Source: Paraburkholderia phenazinium
GTDB lineage: Bacteria > Pseudomonadota > Gammaproteobacteria > Burkholderiales > Burkholderiaceae
NCBI RefSeq assembly: GCF_900141745.1
Contig: NZ_FSRM01000002.1
Span: 868,001-932,000, forward strand
Direction of reading: 5' to 3'
DNA length: 64,000 nucleotides
This document shows, one piece after another, positions 44,978 to 54,185 of the stretch (the stretch's first letter is position 1; every line of letters begins with the position of its first letter). The position numbers were made by a program, and so were the translations under genes. Under the pieces are notes generated by a model, which did not search any database, was not told the DNA's origin, and was given only the letters and a program-made list of their open reading frames with translations.

Positions 44978-46315
44978 ATGCCCCACAAAGAAGGCAGCCT
45001 CGAGGCGCCCACCCGGCATCCGCTCGACTGGCTTTCGGAGGCGTTCTACGATCAGGACGCGCTTGACCAGGAACTGGCGCGCGTCTTCGATATCTGCGCG
45101 GGGTGCCGCCGCTGCGTCTCGTTGTGCGGTGCGTTTCCAGCGCTGTTCGATCTGGTCGACGCCACCGACACCGGCGAAATACACGAAGTCGATAAAGCCG
45201 AGTTCGGCAAAGTGGTCGATCAGTGCTATCTCTGCGACCTGTGCTACATGACGAAGTGTCCGTACGTGCCGCCGCATCCGTGGAACGTCGATTTTCCGCA
45301 CCTGATGCTGCGCGCCAAGGCGATCGACTACAAAAGCGGCGACGTCAAGCTGCGCGACAAGTTTCTCTCGAATACCGACGCGCTCGGCCACCTCGCAGGC
45401 ATTCCGGTGGTGACCCAAACGATCAACGCAGTCAATCACACCGCTGCAGCGCGCGGGATGATGGAGAGCGCGCTTGGTGTGGACAAGAACGCCTGGTTAC
45501 CGAATTTCGCTCCGCGCAAATTCCGCAGTGCCGCAAAGAAGTCTCGCACCGCTGCCGTGCGCGATGGCGAGCGCACGCCCGGCAAAGTGGCGATTTACGC
45601 GACCTGTTACGTGAATTTCAACGAACCGGGGATCGGTCACGATCTGCTCGCCGTGCTCGCGCACAATGAAATTCCTTACGAACTGGTGAAGAGCGAAGCG
45701 TGCTGCGGCATGCCGTTGCTCGAACAGGGCAATCTGCAGGGCGTCGCCGATAAAAAGGCCAAGAACATTCCTGTGCTCGCGAAATACGCTCGCGAGGGCT
45801 ACGCGATCATCGGCGCGATTCCGAGCTGCGTGCTGATGTACAAGCACGAACTGCCCTTGATGTTCCCCGACGACGCCGATGTCCGCGCCGTCAGCGAGGC
45901 CTTCTGGGATCCGTTCGAATATTTCGTGTCGCGTCATCGCGATGGACTCCTGAAGACCGACTTCAAGAACCCCCTCGGAAAAGTGGCGTATCACGTGCCG
46001 TGTCATGCGCGGGTGCAGAACATCGGCCGCAAAACGTCCGAGACGCTGGCGCTGGTCCCCGATACGCAGGTCACCGTAGTCGAGCGCTGTTCCGGACATG
46101 CCGGCACGTTCGGCGTGAAGAAGGAGTTCCACCGCACGGCGATGCAGATCGGCACGCCGGTTTTCAAGGCGATGGCGCAGCCGCACCCCGATTACATTTC
46201 ATCGGATTGCCAGCTGGCCGGCCATCATATCGAACAGGGGCTCGACGAAAGCGGCTTGTCGAAAGGACAGCTTGCGCATCCGCTGACGTTGCTGCGCAAG
46301 GCGTATGGCCTCTGA
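44978..46315 (+). CDS. Fe-S oxidoreductase of the GlpC/heterodisulfide-reductase type
   Basis: A protein of 445 residues. The N-terminal ferredoxin-like part has two [4Fe-4S] sets: Cys40, 43, 46, 50 (CAGCRRCVSLC) and Cys83, 86, 89, 94 (CYLCDLCYMTKC). The C-terminal part carries CCG-type domains: a clear CCGMP near 248 and a degenerate RCSGHAG near 370, the latter having one Cys where two are usual. Such proteins pass electrons between quinones or flavoproteins and a partner. With rubrerythrin and DUF3501 it forms a recurring group, so it may be the electron donor to rubrerythrin (inferred). Confidence 0.88.
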   Translation: MPHKEGSLEAPTRHPLDWLSEAFYDQDALDQELARVFDICAGCRRCVSLCGAFPALFDLVDATDTGEIHEVDKAEFGKVVDQCYLCDLCYMTKCPYVPPHPWNVDFPHLMLRAKAIDYKSGDVKLRDKFLSNTDALGHLAGIPVVTQTINAVNHTAAARGMMESALGVDKNAWLPNFAPRKFRSAAKKSRTAAVRDGERTPGKVAIYATCYVNFNEPGIGHDLLAVLAHNEIPYELVKSEACCGMPLLEQGNLQGVADKKAKNIPVLAKYAREGYAIIGAIPSCVLMYKHELPLMFPDDADVRAVSEAFWDPFEYFVSRHRDGLLKTDFKNPLGKVAYHVPCHARVQNIGRKTSETLALVPDTQVTVVERCSGHAGTFGVKKEFHRTAMQIGTPVFKAMAQPHPDYISSDCQLAGHHIEQGLDESGLSKGQLAHPLTLLRKAYGL

Positions 46316-46345
46316 TAACCCCTCACTGACTGGAAGGACACCGAG

Positions 46346-46927
46346 ATGAGCATCGCCCGTAACTCGCTGCTGTCGCTCGAAAACTATTCGAAGTCGCGTA
46401 TCGCGATGCGCGCCAAGGTGATCGAGCACAAGAAAGACCGTACGGTCGCGCTCGGCAACCACGTCACGTTCCTGTTCGAAGACGAAACCACGATCCGTTA
46501 TCAGATTCAGGAGATGCTCCATATCGAGAAAATTTTCGACGAGGACGGCATTCAGGGCGAACTGAACGCCTATTTGCCGCTGGTGCCGGACGGCAGCAAT
46601 CTGAAGGCGACAATGCAGATCGAATACGAGAACGAGATCGAGCGGCAGGCGGCGCTGGCGCGGCTGATTGGGATTGAGGACCGCGTGTTCCTGCAGGTGG
46701 AGGGCGAGCCGCCGGTCTATGCGATCGCCGACGAGGACCTGGAGCGCGAAAACGAGCAGAAGACCTCGGCCGTGCATTTCGTCCGCTTCGAACTGACGCC
46801 CGCGATGAAAGCGAAGCTACGCGACGGCGCGGCGCTGCAGATCGGCTGCGATCATCCGAATTATCCGGTGCCGACCGAGGCTATCGAGCCGAAGGTGCGG
46901 GCAGCGTTGATGAAGGATCTTGCGTGA
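46346..46927 (+). CDS. DUF3501 protein
   Basis: A soluble protein of 193 residues starting MSIARNSLLSLENYSKSRIAMR and containing HVTFLFEDETTIRYQIQEMLHIE (read in parts), the hallmark of DUF3501. No cofactor motif is evident. It follows the Fe-S protein gene by 30 bases and is surely co-transcribed. Function is not established; its constant association with rubrerythrin and this Fe-S protein points to peroxide or iron stress. Confidence 0.9.
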   Translation: MSIARNSLLSLENYSKSRIAMRAKVIEHKKDRTVALGNHVTFLFEDETTIRYQIQEMLHIEKIFDEDGIQGELNAYLPLVPDGSNLKATMQIEYENEIERQAALARLIGIEDRVFLQVEGEPPVYAIADEDLERENEQKTSAVHFVRFELTPAMKAKLRDGAALQIGCDHPNYPVPTEAIEPKVRAALMKDLA

Positions 46928-47046
46928 GGTGCCCGGCGCAGACCCTAGGGGTTTATCCCTTGCGCAAATAAGTGCGTGCCAACCTTACTGGGCAAGCTCG
47001 GCCATGTAGGATAGCGGCGTCAATACGACGATCGCGGAGGCGCGTC

Positions 47047-47709
47047 ATGCTACGTCGATGGATGCAACCCGCCGTCGTGGCGGCGTCGCTCGGCACGCTT
47101 GCCGTTGCCAGTTGCGCCGCTGACAGCGCGCCGCTTCAGCCCCCAATCGTCTATGTGGCTGACTTCGATCTCGACGTCGCCAACGTCAAGCCGGACAGCG
47201 GCCCTGGCAGCCGACTGCGGCGCTTTGGCAGTGCGTTGCCGAGCGGTCCCCTACGCTCGTCGAAAGATCCGCAAACCCATGCCAAAGAGATCGTCGCCGA
47301 AATGGCGGAGAACCTCACGGATGATCTGAACAAAGCCGGGATCGACGCGCGCCGGATGTCACCCGGCGCGGCGTTGCCGGCTACGGGCTGGCAAGTGCGC
47401 GGCGTGTTTCTGAGCGTCGACGACGGTAACCGCTTGCGTCGCGCGATGGTAGGTTTCGGTGCGGGCCAGACTGACTTTCAGGTGGCCGTTTCGCTCGACG
47501 ATCTGTCGACGCCCACTCTCCCACCGCTCTACGAGAGCACCGAACAAGGCTCGAGCAAAGATAAACCCGGCGCCGTCATCAAGCTCAATCCGTACGTGAT
47601 TGCCGCGAAGTTCGTGATGGCCGGCCAGGACGAGAAATCCACGATCAAAAATACCGCACAGCAGATTTCGGACTCGGTGGTGGAGAAGTTGAAGGCCAAA
47701 GCGCAGTAA
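47047..47709 (+). CDS. Putative lipoprotein of the DUF4410 type
   Basis: A protein of 220 residues. The N-terminal signal ends in a lipobox-like VASC (LGTLAVASC), so outer-membrane or periplasmic anchoring is expected. The mature part begins with PPIVYVADFDLDVANV and ends with a helix, matching the DUF4410 layout. The start at 47047 is the first ATG before the signal sequence. Function is unknown. Confidence 0.78.
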   Translation: MLRRWMQPAVVAASLGTLAVASCAADSAPLQPPIVYVADFDLDVANVKPDSGPGSRLRRFGSALPSGPLRSSKDPQTHAKEIVAEMAENLTDDLNKAGIDARRMSPGAALPATGWQVRGVFLSVDDGNRLRRAMVGFGAGQTDFQVAVSLDDLSTPTLPPLYESTEQGSSKDKPGAVIKLNPYVIAAKFVMAGQDEKSTIKNTAQQISDSVVEKLKAKAQ

Positions 47710-47834
47710 GGGCGGAACGGGGTGTCGCGAAGGCACGCGGCTGCAGCCTCCGAGGTGAGTGCCTACTTACGTCAGACGGGCCGCTCGACGGTCCCACCAC
47801 CAGCACTGGCAGGACCGCCGCACACCTTTGCCAA

Positions 47835-49532
47835 TCAGGCTAGATTCAGCGTCCTCGTCATATCGCCCAGCGGCGCCAAGCCGTTTTGCGCGAACGCACG
47901 ATCGCGCGCCACCACCCCGTCGAGCGGCCTCAGTCCGTGCACCCGCGTGATGAAGCGCAGGATCGAATTGGTGTCATAGACGGTGTGATCCACATAGCCC
48001 TTCTTTGCGAGCGGCGAGACGACCAGCGCCGGAATCCGTGAGCCCGGACCCCAGCGGTCGCCCTTCGGCGGCGACACCGGATCCCACCAGCCGCCGTTTT
48101 CGTCGACGGTGACGATCACCACCATGTTGTCCCACTGCGGGCTGCGCTGCAGATGGTCGATCACCGTGGCGATATGGCGGTCGCCCGATTCGACGTCCGC
48201 ATAGCCCGCGTGCATGTTCAGATTGCCTTGCGGCTTATAGAACGTGACGGCCGGCAAACGCCCCGCGTCGATATCGGCGAGCAGGCGATTGGTCGACGCG
48301 TCGTCGCCCACGCCCGCGTCGCGCAGATGCTGGCGGCGCGCCTCGGTTCCTGGCGCGTAGCTGACGAAGTAGTTGAACGGTTGATGGTGATACTGAAAGT
48401 CGGGCACATCGCCGGTATCGTGATGATCCATCGCGTACTGCCAGGCGCCCGCGTACCACGCCCAGTCGACGCCCTTATCCGACAGACGATCGCCAATCGT
48501 CGCGTAGTTCTGCGGCGGCAGCACGCGCGGATTGGACAGATCGGCCATCGACTTGTCGCCGCCCGGCGCGGGCGGCACAAAGCTCGGCTGATACGGCGGC
48601 GCCATCGTGTTGACAGCGTAACCATCGGGCGTGAACAGGCCGTCGTTGACGAACTTCGGCGGCCCATCGAGCGCGGAAGCAGGCGAGTGCGCCGCCACCT
48701 TGAGCGCTGTGCCGGCCGGATCATCCCCTTCGACCACCGAGACAAACTGCTTCGCCGCGCTGTTATGCACATCCGGCACGAGCGGCGCCTGGGCGGAAAT
48801 CAGGAAGATGTGGTTCAGCCACGAGCCGCCGAAGGCCGCCATAAAGAAGTTGTCGCACAGCGTGTACTGCTGCGCGAGATTCCAGATCCGCAACGTTTCG
48901 GCGGAACTGCGGTAATGCCCCATCACCAGACCGCCCGAGTCAGCCCAGGCGACGAACTGGTTGTTGCGCCCGGCGTTGATCTGCATCTGGTTCTGATAAA
49001 AGCGGTGCCACAGGTCGCGCGTGATCACGCCGTTTGGCAAAGGCGCGCCCTGTGCATCGGTGATGCGGAATGGCTTGTTGTTCAGACCGGCGATGTCATG
49101 CTCGCCAATCATGTAGCGCTTGCCGTCCACCTCCTGCGCTTGCGGCACGAGGCCGCCCCAGATTTTCGGCAGTTGCGGCAACGGCGTCTTGCCGTCGCGA
49201 TCGAGTTGCACGTAGCGCTCGGCCGGTACGGCATCGAGCGGATGCTGCACGCCCGGGAAATTGCCATACAGATTGGCGAAGCTGCGGTTCTCGGCGTAAA
49301 TCACCACGATCTGCTTTACCTGATCGTGCAACGCGGCGTCGAGCCGCAGGTCGGCGGCACTGCGCGGGGTGGCGGCTGCCTGCTCTTCCGTGGTGCAGCC
49401 GGCGAGGGCGAGTCCCAGCCCCACCGCCGCGATGCCGGTGAGGACCCGGCGCCGCTCGGGGTTGTCAGGGCTGTCGTCGCCGGCAAACTCCGCGTTCGCA
49501 TGCGGCAGGGGCAAATCGTCTTTTTCGTTCAT
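47835..49532 (-). CDS. acpA: Acid phosphatase / phospholipase C superfamily (AcpA-like)
   Basis: A protein of 565 residues in the phosphoesterase family that includes AcpA and phosphatidylcholine-specific phospholipase C. The N-terminus has an RRR motif (27-29) followed by a hydrophobic stretch and lipobox LAGC (Cys46), suggesting Tat export and lipid anchoring. Metal-site text includes IVVIYAENRSFANLYGNFPG near 75 and VIVTVDENGGWWDPVSPP late in the protein. Substrates would be periplasmic phosphomonoesters or phospholipids. It is divergent from the IclR gene at 49772. Confidence 0.9.
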   Translation of the reverse strand: MNEKDDLPLPHANAEFAGDDSPDNPERRRVLTGIAAVGLGLALAGCTTEEQAAATPRSAADLRLDAALHDQVKQIVVIYAENRSFANLYGNFPGVQHPLDAVPAERYVQLDRDGKTPLPQLPKIWGGLVPQAQEVDGKRYMIGEHDIAGLNNKPFRITDAQGAPLPNGVITRDLWHRFYQNQMQINAGRNNQFVAWADSGGLVMGHYRSSAETLRIWNLAQQYTLCDNFFMAAFGGSWLNHIFLISAQAPLVPDVHNSAAKQFVSVVEGDDPAGTALKVAAHSPASALDGPPKFVNDGLFTPDGYAVNTMAPPYQPSFVPPAPGGDKSMADLSNPRVLPPQNYATIGDRLSDKGVDWAWYAGAWQYAMDHHDTGDVPDFQYHHQPFNYFVSYAPGTEARRQHLRDAGVGDDASTNRLLADIDAGRLPAVTFYKPQGNLNMHAGYADVESGDRHIATVIDHLQRSPQWDNMVVIVTVDENGGWWDPVSPPKGDRWGPGSRIPALVVSPLAKKGYVDHTVYDTNSILRFITRVHGLRPLDGVVARDRAFAQNGLAPLGDMTRTLNLA

Positions 49533-49771
49533 TGGTATGGCTCCTCAGGTCTGGTTCGCTCTCGCGTGCCGTTCGCACACGTCGACGATCCGCAATGATC
49601 GCTCGCGACGTCGTCATTTTGTGTGTCAAACGAAAGACACGGCTGCAGATAGCGGTTCGACTTCGGCGACATCGTACGATGCCAGAATTCGCTTCATCCG
49701 GCCAAATTCGCCCGTGACGCTTCGCGCTATCATGCTGTCCTATAGACGATCAGCACGAACCACAGCCGGAC

Positions 49772-50728
49772 ATGGCAAAAGAAAACATGACAGGAGCGGG
49801 ACGCAAACAGGCCAGGCCGCGCAGCGATGCGCCAGCCCCGCACGAAGAGGCCGCAGCACCCGTCGACCTGACCGACACCGCCGACGACGAGAGCGCCGGC
49901 GGCTCGACCTACCTCGTCCCGGGTCTGGAGCGCGGGTTGCGCATTCTTGCGGAGTTCAGCGCGCGTGAACCGGTGCTGGGTGCGCCGGAGTTATCGAAGC
50001 GCATCGGCATTCCGCGTACCACCACCTTTCGTTTGCTGCAGACGCTGGAAGCGCTTGGGTTTCTCGAACGCGTGAACGGCGACCGTCATTTCCGGCTGAG
50101 CGTGGCGGTGTTGCGGCTGGGCTTCGAATATCTGAGTTCGCTCGAACTGACGGACGTGGGTACGCCGCTGCTCGAGCGCTTGCGTGACGCGACGGGACTC
50201 AGCGCGCATCTTCTGATCCGCGATCAGCGCGACGTGGTATTCGTTGCGAAAGCCCAGGCGCACGATCCGATGTTCAGCTCGGTCAAGGTGCATGTCGGCA
50301 CACGTCTGCCGGCGCATGCGACTGTGCATGGCCAGGTGTTGATGGGCGATCTTAGTTACGACGAACTGCGCCAGCTTTATCCGGAGCCGCAACTCGAGCG
50401 TTTTACCGATCGCACGCCGGCCACTGTGGAAGAACTCAACGAGCGGGTGCGCGAAAGCGCGGCGCAGGGCTATGCGGTGAGCGAAGCTTCGTTCGAGCGA
50501 GGCATTTCGGTGGTGACGGCGCCGGTGCGCGACCAGACTGGCCGCATCGTGGCGGCCTTGACGGTGACGGTGCCGCGCTCGGATATTGGTGACGCCAGCG
50601 AACGCGAACCGTTGATCGCAGCGGTGTGCAACGCGGCTGTTGAGTTGTCGACACGCCTCAATTACCGTCCGCCCGCAGACGATCCGACCGCGGTAGAGGC
50701 ACGCCGCAGGACTATCGCGGCTAGCTAG
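49772..50728 (+). CDS. IclR-family transcription regulator (first paralogue)
   Basis: A regulator of 318 residues. After a disordered, Ala/Asp-rich N-terminus of about 45 residues comes a winged helix (LSKRIGIPRTTTFRLLQTLEALGFLE, read in parts) and the IclR effector domain to residue 300. It closely resembles the regulator at 56545: long stretches such as FEYLSSLELTD and VFVAKAQ are identical. It lies beside the porin and the aromatic operon, which it may control together with or in place of its paralogue. Confidence 0.92.
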   Translation: MAKENMTGAGRKQARPRSDAPAPHEEAAAPVDLTDTADDESAGGSTYLVPGLERGLRILAEFSAREPVLGAPELSKRIGIPRTTTFRLLQTLEALGFLERVNGDRHFRLSVAVLRLGFEYLSSLELTDVGTPLLERLRDATGLSAHLLIRDQRDVVFVAKAQAHDPMFSSVKVHVGTRLPAHATVHGQVLMGDLSYDELRQLYPEPQLERFTDRTPATVEELNERVRESAAQGYAVSEASFERGISVVTAPVRDQTGRIVAALTVTVPRSDIGDASEREPLIAAVCNAAVELSTRLNYRPPADDPTAVEARRRTIAAS

Positions 50729-50886
50729 GCCAACCGGGCGAACCGGGCAAGCGACGCCGCAAAGCGATGTGGCCGGCTGCAGGGCAACCGGCCGCTTACT
50801 CAACTCTCTAAAGAAAACGCCCGGCCGCCCCAGATTTTCTCGACCACATCGGCGGACCTGCCACGTAGTGACAAATCCGGTAGCAC

Positions 50887-51960
50887 TCAGAACGAGTGGT
50901 GAATGCCCGTCAGAAACACCGTCTGATTACGGCTATCCGAGACGCCTGCCGTGAAGAACGCCGCATCCGTATTCGACCCCGCACGCTCATACAGCGCATT
51001 CACATAAATCTGCGTCGACTTCGACAGCGCATAGATATCGCCGATCTCAAACTGCGTCCAGCGATGACCATCGAAGCTCGTCGTCGCCGCGCCACCCGCT
51101 ACGCTGTTAAACGGCGTGAACTGATAGTTCGCGCCCGCATCGTAGCTCTGATACGTGCTCGAGTAGCCGGGCGATTCCAGCTTCACACGCGTGTACAGAC
51201 CATGCACCAGCAGGTTGCCGAACTGGTAGGACGCACCTGCACCCATGTTCTCGACATTGTCGGCCGTGTATGCCGTGGCCGCGACACCCTGGAAGTTCGT
51301 GATGCCGGTCGTGACGATCGACGGCGTGCGGTCATGTTCATTCGAGTAAACCGCGCCGGCATTGAACGGCCCGTTTTTGTAGCTGGCCTCGAAGCTCAAG
51401 GTGCGACCGGTCGCGAAGTTCGTCGTATTGCCCAGCCCCATCATCGCGCCGACCGTGAAGCCGGCAAAGCTGGTTGAGCGGAACTTCACCGAGTTGTTGA
51501 ACGGCACGACACTCGTATCTGCCAGCTCATCGATATTGCCCGGGTGGAATGCATACCAGCTCGCGGCGAGATAACCCGTGCTCAACGGACCCAGCACATC
51601 GAAGTTAAACGGCGTTTGGTGACCGAGCGTCAGCGTTCCGATCTGATCGGAACTCAAACCGACATACGCCTGACGATTCCACAATGTTCCGGGCGAAGCC
51701 ATTGTCCCAGTCGTCGTATAGAAGCCATTTTCCAACTGGAAGATGGCGTGCAGACCGCCACCCAGATCCTCTACTCCCCTCAGACCCCAACGGTCAGGCT
51801 GCATGTTGCCCTGCTCTGCGATCCATTTCGAACTTCCGCCGGCATTGCTGATGTACGCGACTCCGGCATCGAGACTACCGTAAAGCGTGACACTGCTTTG
51901 TGCCCACGCCCCTGTCGTGGCGCACATCGCTGTGAGTGCGACTGCAATGATTCTTTTCAC
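50887..51960 (-). CDS. Outer-membrane porin (Burkholderia general porin type)
   Basis: A porin of 357 residues with a signal peptide (1-20, ending GAWA before Gln). The mature start QSSVTLYGSLDAGVAYISN and the final residue Phe (TGIHHSF) are typical of 16-stranded trimeric porins. The start is a GTG at 51960 preceded by AGGAGA. It is divergent from the ferredoxin gene of the aromatic operon, 437 bases away, and could admit the operon's substrate. Confidence 0.93.
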   Translation of the reverse strand: MKRIIAVALTAMCATTGAWAQSSVTLYGSLDAGVAYISNAGGSSKWIAEQGNMQPDRWGLRGVEDLGGGLHAIFQLENGFYTTTGTMASPGTLWNRQAYVGLSSDQIGTLTLGHQTPFNFDVLGPLSTGYLAASWYAFHPGNIDELADTSVVPFNNSVKFRSTSFAGFTVGAMMGLGNTTNFATGRTLSFEASYKNGPFNAGAVYSNEHDRTPSIVTTGITNFQGVAATAYTADNVENMGAGASYQFGNLLVHGLYTRVKLESPGYSSTYQSYDAGANYQFTPFNSVAGGAATTSFDGHRWTQFEIGDIYALSKSTQIYVNALYERAGSNTDAAFFTAGVSDSRNQTVFLTGIHHSF

Positions 51961-52107
51961 CGTTGGTTCTCCTAATCGTGTGACGAATGGCTGGATCCCA
52001 TTCCGCCGTCCGTAGTGCATTGAGTGAGGGAGCGTTGGTCCTGGTTTATGCGCCAAAACTCTGCTTTTTATTTGTTCCACCTATGGGCATGTGTATCGCC
52101 TATGGAA

Positions 52108-52133
52108 AGTATAGGGTCTCCAGAAGTGGTCAA
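52108..52133 (-). promoter_or_regulatory. Candidate porin promoter
   Basis: On the minus strand TTGACC (52128-52133) and TATACT (52108-52113) are 14 bases apart, shorter than the usual 17. This could reflect activator dependence, or the true -35 may lie slightly upstream. Confidence 0.4.
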
Positions 52134-52330
52134 AATAAATTTTCGAGCCCCGAGGAAACCCGAATGCCGCGGGAGGGACGGTTTCGGTCGTGAACAAAAA
52201 AGCCTTACGGAATAGGCACGTAGGCCGACGTTCGTGGTCAGGTGAGGAAGGGAACGGTGTCTTTCCTCCGCCACATCAGTGTTTTCCCCTAACGCCGCAG
52301 ATTTTTATTTTTTCTCGCTTAGACGGCTCC

Positions 52331-52372
52331 TATAATTGTCCATACACGAACTGATGTTCCTTGTATGGAACA
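52331..52372 (+). promoter_or_regulatory. Promoter and operator-like palindromes before the aromatic operon
   Basis: TATAAT (52331-52336) has no good -35, as in activator-dependent promoters. Just downstream is TGTTCC-TTGTAT-GGAACA (52355-52372), and overlapping it a wider inverted repeat TCCATAC (52339-52345) / GTATGGA (52363-52369). IclR proteins bind short palindromes of this kind. The ferredoxin start is at 52398. Confidence 0.55.
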
Positions 52373-52397
52373 TTCGGGATTCAGGAGAAGGTAGCAC

Positions 52398-52712
52398 ATG
52401 ACTGAAGAATGGCGTTGCGCCGGACATGCCGGCGACCTGTCCGAAGACGCGCCGCTCGAGTACAAGCTCGAAGGCACGGAGATCGGCATCTACAAGGTGG
52501 GCGATGCGCTGTACGCGCTGGAAAACGTCTGTCCCCACGCGTACGCGTTGCTGACGCAGGGATTTGTCGACGGCGATACCGTCGAATGCCCGTTGCACGA
52601 AGCCGTGTTCCATATCCCGACTGGCAAGTGCTTGAAAGAGCCGGGCGGCCGCGACCTGAAGGTGTATGCGGTTCGTCTCGCCGGTGAAGAAATCCAGATC
52701 AAGGTGGAATGA
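52398..52712 (+). CDS. Rieske [2Fe-2S] ferredoxin component
   Basis: A ferredoxin of 104 residues that carries electrons to the ring-hydroxylating oxygenase. The Rieske motif is CxH (Cys45, His47) and CxxH (Cys64, His67) in the contexts VCPHAYALLTQG and ECPLHEAVF. Length is typical of BphF/NdoA-like ferredoxins. A GGAGAAGG site precedes the ATG. It is the first gene of the operon; the reductase for it is probably encoded by the last visible gene (63206). Confidence 0.94.
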   Translation: MTEEWRCAGHAGDLSEDAPLEYKLEGTEIGIYKVGDALYALENVCPHAYALLTQGFVDGDTVECPLHEAVFHIPTGKCLKEPGGRDLKVYAVRLAGEEIQIKVE

Positions 52713-52713
52713 C

Positions 52714-53025
52714 ATGCGAGAGCAAGCCGTGAAATTCAATCCCTCCCTGAAGCCGTGGCTCGCGCCGCAGCCGAACAACGTGGCAGGCAAAGGCGTCATC
52801 GAAAAGCCGGGCGAGGCGCAAAACCTCGTGTGGCAAACCCGCAAGGCCGAACCGACGCAATACGAGAACGACTTCGGCGATGCGCTCGAGAAGGTGTTCG
52901 ATGCGGGTGCGGTGGAGTTGCAGGACGTTGTCGACGGCTTGAACCGCATCGGCTTCCGGACCCCGGAAGGCGCGGCGTGGACCGCCGAACGCCTGACCGC
53001 CGAATTCCGCCTGCTCGCCGAATAG
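52714..53025 (+). CDS. Small protein with a recombinase-like helix-turn-helix
   Basis: A protein of 103 residues beginning one base after the ferredoxin stop. The C-terminal half (about 60-103; DVVDGLNRIGFRTPEGAAWTAERL, read in parts) resembles the small helix-turn-helix of resolvase-type recombinases, and the N-terminal half is extended and Pro-rich. There is no catalytic recombinase domain. I recall similar proteins next to Rieske oxygenase genes. It could be a local regulator or an oxygenase accessory factor; function is unknown. Confidence 0.75.
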   Translation: MREQAVKFNPSLKPWLAPQPNNVAGKGVIEKPGEAQNLVWQTRKAEPTQYENDFGDALEKVFDAGAVELQDVVDGLNRIGFRTPEGAAWTAERLTAEFRLLAE

Positions 53026-53084
53026 GCGCGTACCCAGACAACCTTGCGAAACCGTCGCACCGCCTACGCATCTGGAGTCTTTTC

Positions 53085-54185
53085 ATGACGTCCCCCACAC
53101 CCCATCCCACCACGGACCACGGCACGGCCGATCCGCTTCAGGCTTACCTCGACCTCGGTCTGCGCAATTACTGGTATCCGGTCGCCCCGAGCTGGCAAGT
53201 CGGCAATGCGCCCATCGGCCTGACGCGCCTCGGCGATCAGATCGTCCTGTGGCGCGATCAGGAAGGCCGTGTCCATGCACTCGAAGACCGCTGCCCGCAT
53301 CGCGGTGCGCGTCTATCGTTGGGCTGGAATCTTGGTGGCAGCGTCGCGTGCTGGTACCACGGCATTGAAATCGACGGCGGCGGCACGGTTACCAAAGTCC
53401 CGGCCGTGTCGAACTGCCCGCTCGAAGGCCAGAAGTGCGTGAAGTCGTATCCCGTGCAAGAACATGCGGGGGCTATCTTCCTGTGGTTCGGCGACGACGC
53501 TCACAAGGAACCCGCGCCACTCGTTTTGCCGGAAGAACTGGTGAACGAGGAGTACGCGAGCTTTCTGTGCATGTCGAACTGGAAGTGCAATTACCAGTAC
53601 GCGATTGACAACGTGATGGATCCGATGCACGGCGCCTATCTGCATGCGACCTCGCACTCGATGGCCGAAGGCGACAAGCAGGCCGACATGCGCGTGCGCA
53701 AGACCGATACCGGTTTGATGTTCGAAAAGGTCGGCCAGCGCGACGTCAATTTCGACTGGGTGGAGCTCGGCGAAACCGGTTGCCTGTGGATGCGCCTCGC
53801 GATTCCCTACAGGAAGAAGTTTGGCCCGGGCGGCAACTTTGGGATCATCGGCTTTGCCGTTCCCGTCGATGAGAGCAACTGCCAGGTTTACTTCTGGCGC
53901 ACGCGCAAGGTATCGGGATGGCAGCGCGACGCATGGCGTTTCATGTACCGCAACCGCCTCGAAGGTCTCCATTGGGACGTGCTGGAGCAGGACCGCTATG
54001 TCCTCGAAAGCATGGCGCCGGATGCACGCAAACACGAATTCCTTTATCAGCATGACGTCGGCATGACGCGCGTGCGTCGTATGTTGCGGCAGCGCGCGCA
54101 GCAGGATTTCGATGCACTCGCCGCGCACCGTGCGCAAGCGGCCACTGCCACGACGGGTACAGCAGCAGGGCATAGCCATGCATAA
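53085..54185 (+). CDS. Rieske aromatic ring-hydroxylating oxygenase, alpha subunit
   Basis: An oxygenase of 366 residues. The Rieske centre is Cys70/His72 (CPHRGA) and Cys89/His92 (CWYHG). The mononuclear iron site follows in IDNVMDPMHGAYLH, with bridging Asp175, His182 and His187. No separate beta subunit is encoded, so it is likely a homotrimeric, phthalate/vanillate-oxygenase-like type (hydroxylase or demethylase). Substrate unknown. The ATG at 53085 has GGAGTC upstream. It overlaps the next SDR gene by eight bases. Confidence 0.93.
   Translation: MTSPTPHPTTDHGTADPLQAYLDLGLRNYWYPVAPSWQVGNAPIGLTRLGDQIVLWRDQEGRVHALEDRCPHRGARLSLGWNLGGSVACWYHGIEIDGGGTVTKVPAVSNCPLEGQKCVKSYPVQEHAGAIFLWFGDDAHKEPAPLVLPEELVNEEYASFLCMSNWKCNYQYAIDNVMDPMHGAYLHATSHSMAEGDKQADMRVRKTDTGLMFEKVGQRDVNFDWVELGETGCLWMRLAIPYRKKFGPGGNFGIIGFAVPVDESNCQVYFWRTRKVSGWQRDAWRFMYRNRLEGLHWDVLEQDRYVLESMAPDARKHEFLYQHDVGMTRVRRMLRQRAQQDFDALAAHRAQAATATTGTAAGHSHA

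Noticed and set aside
50771..50793. Hairpin GGCCGG/CCGGCC after the first IclR gene as a terminator
   Set aside because: The stem is short, the loop is long and no T-run follows on either strand.
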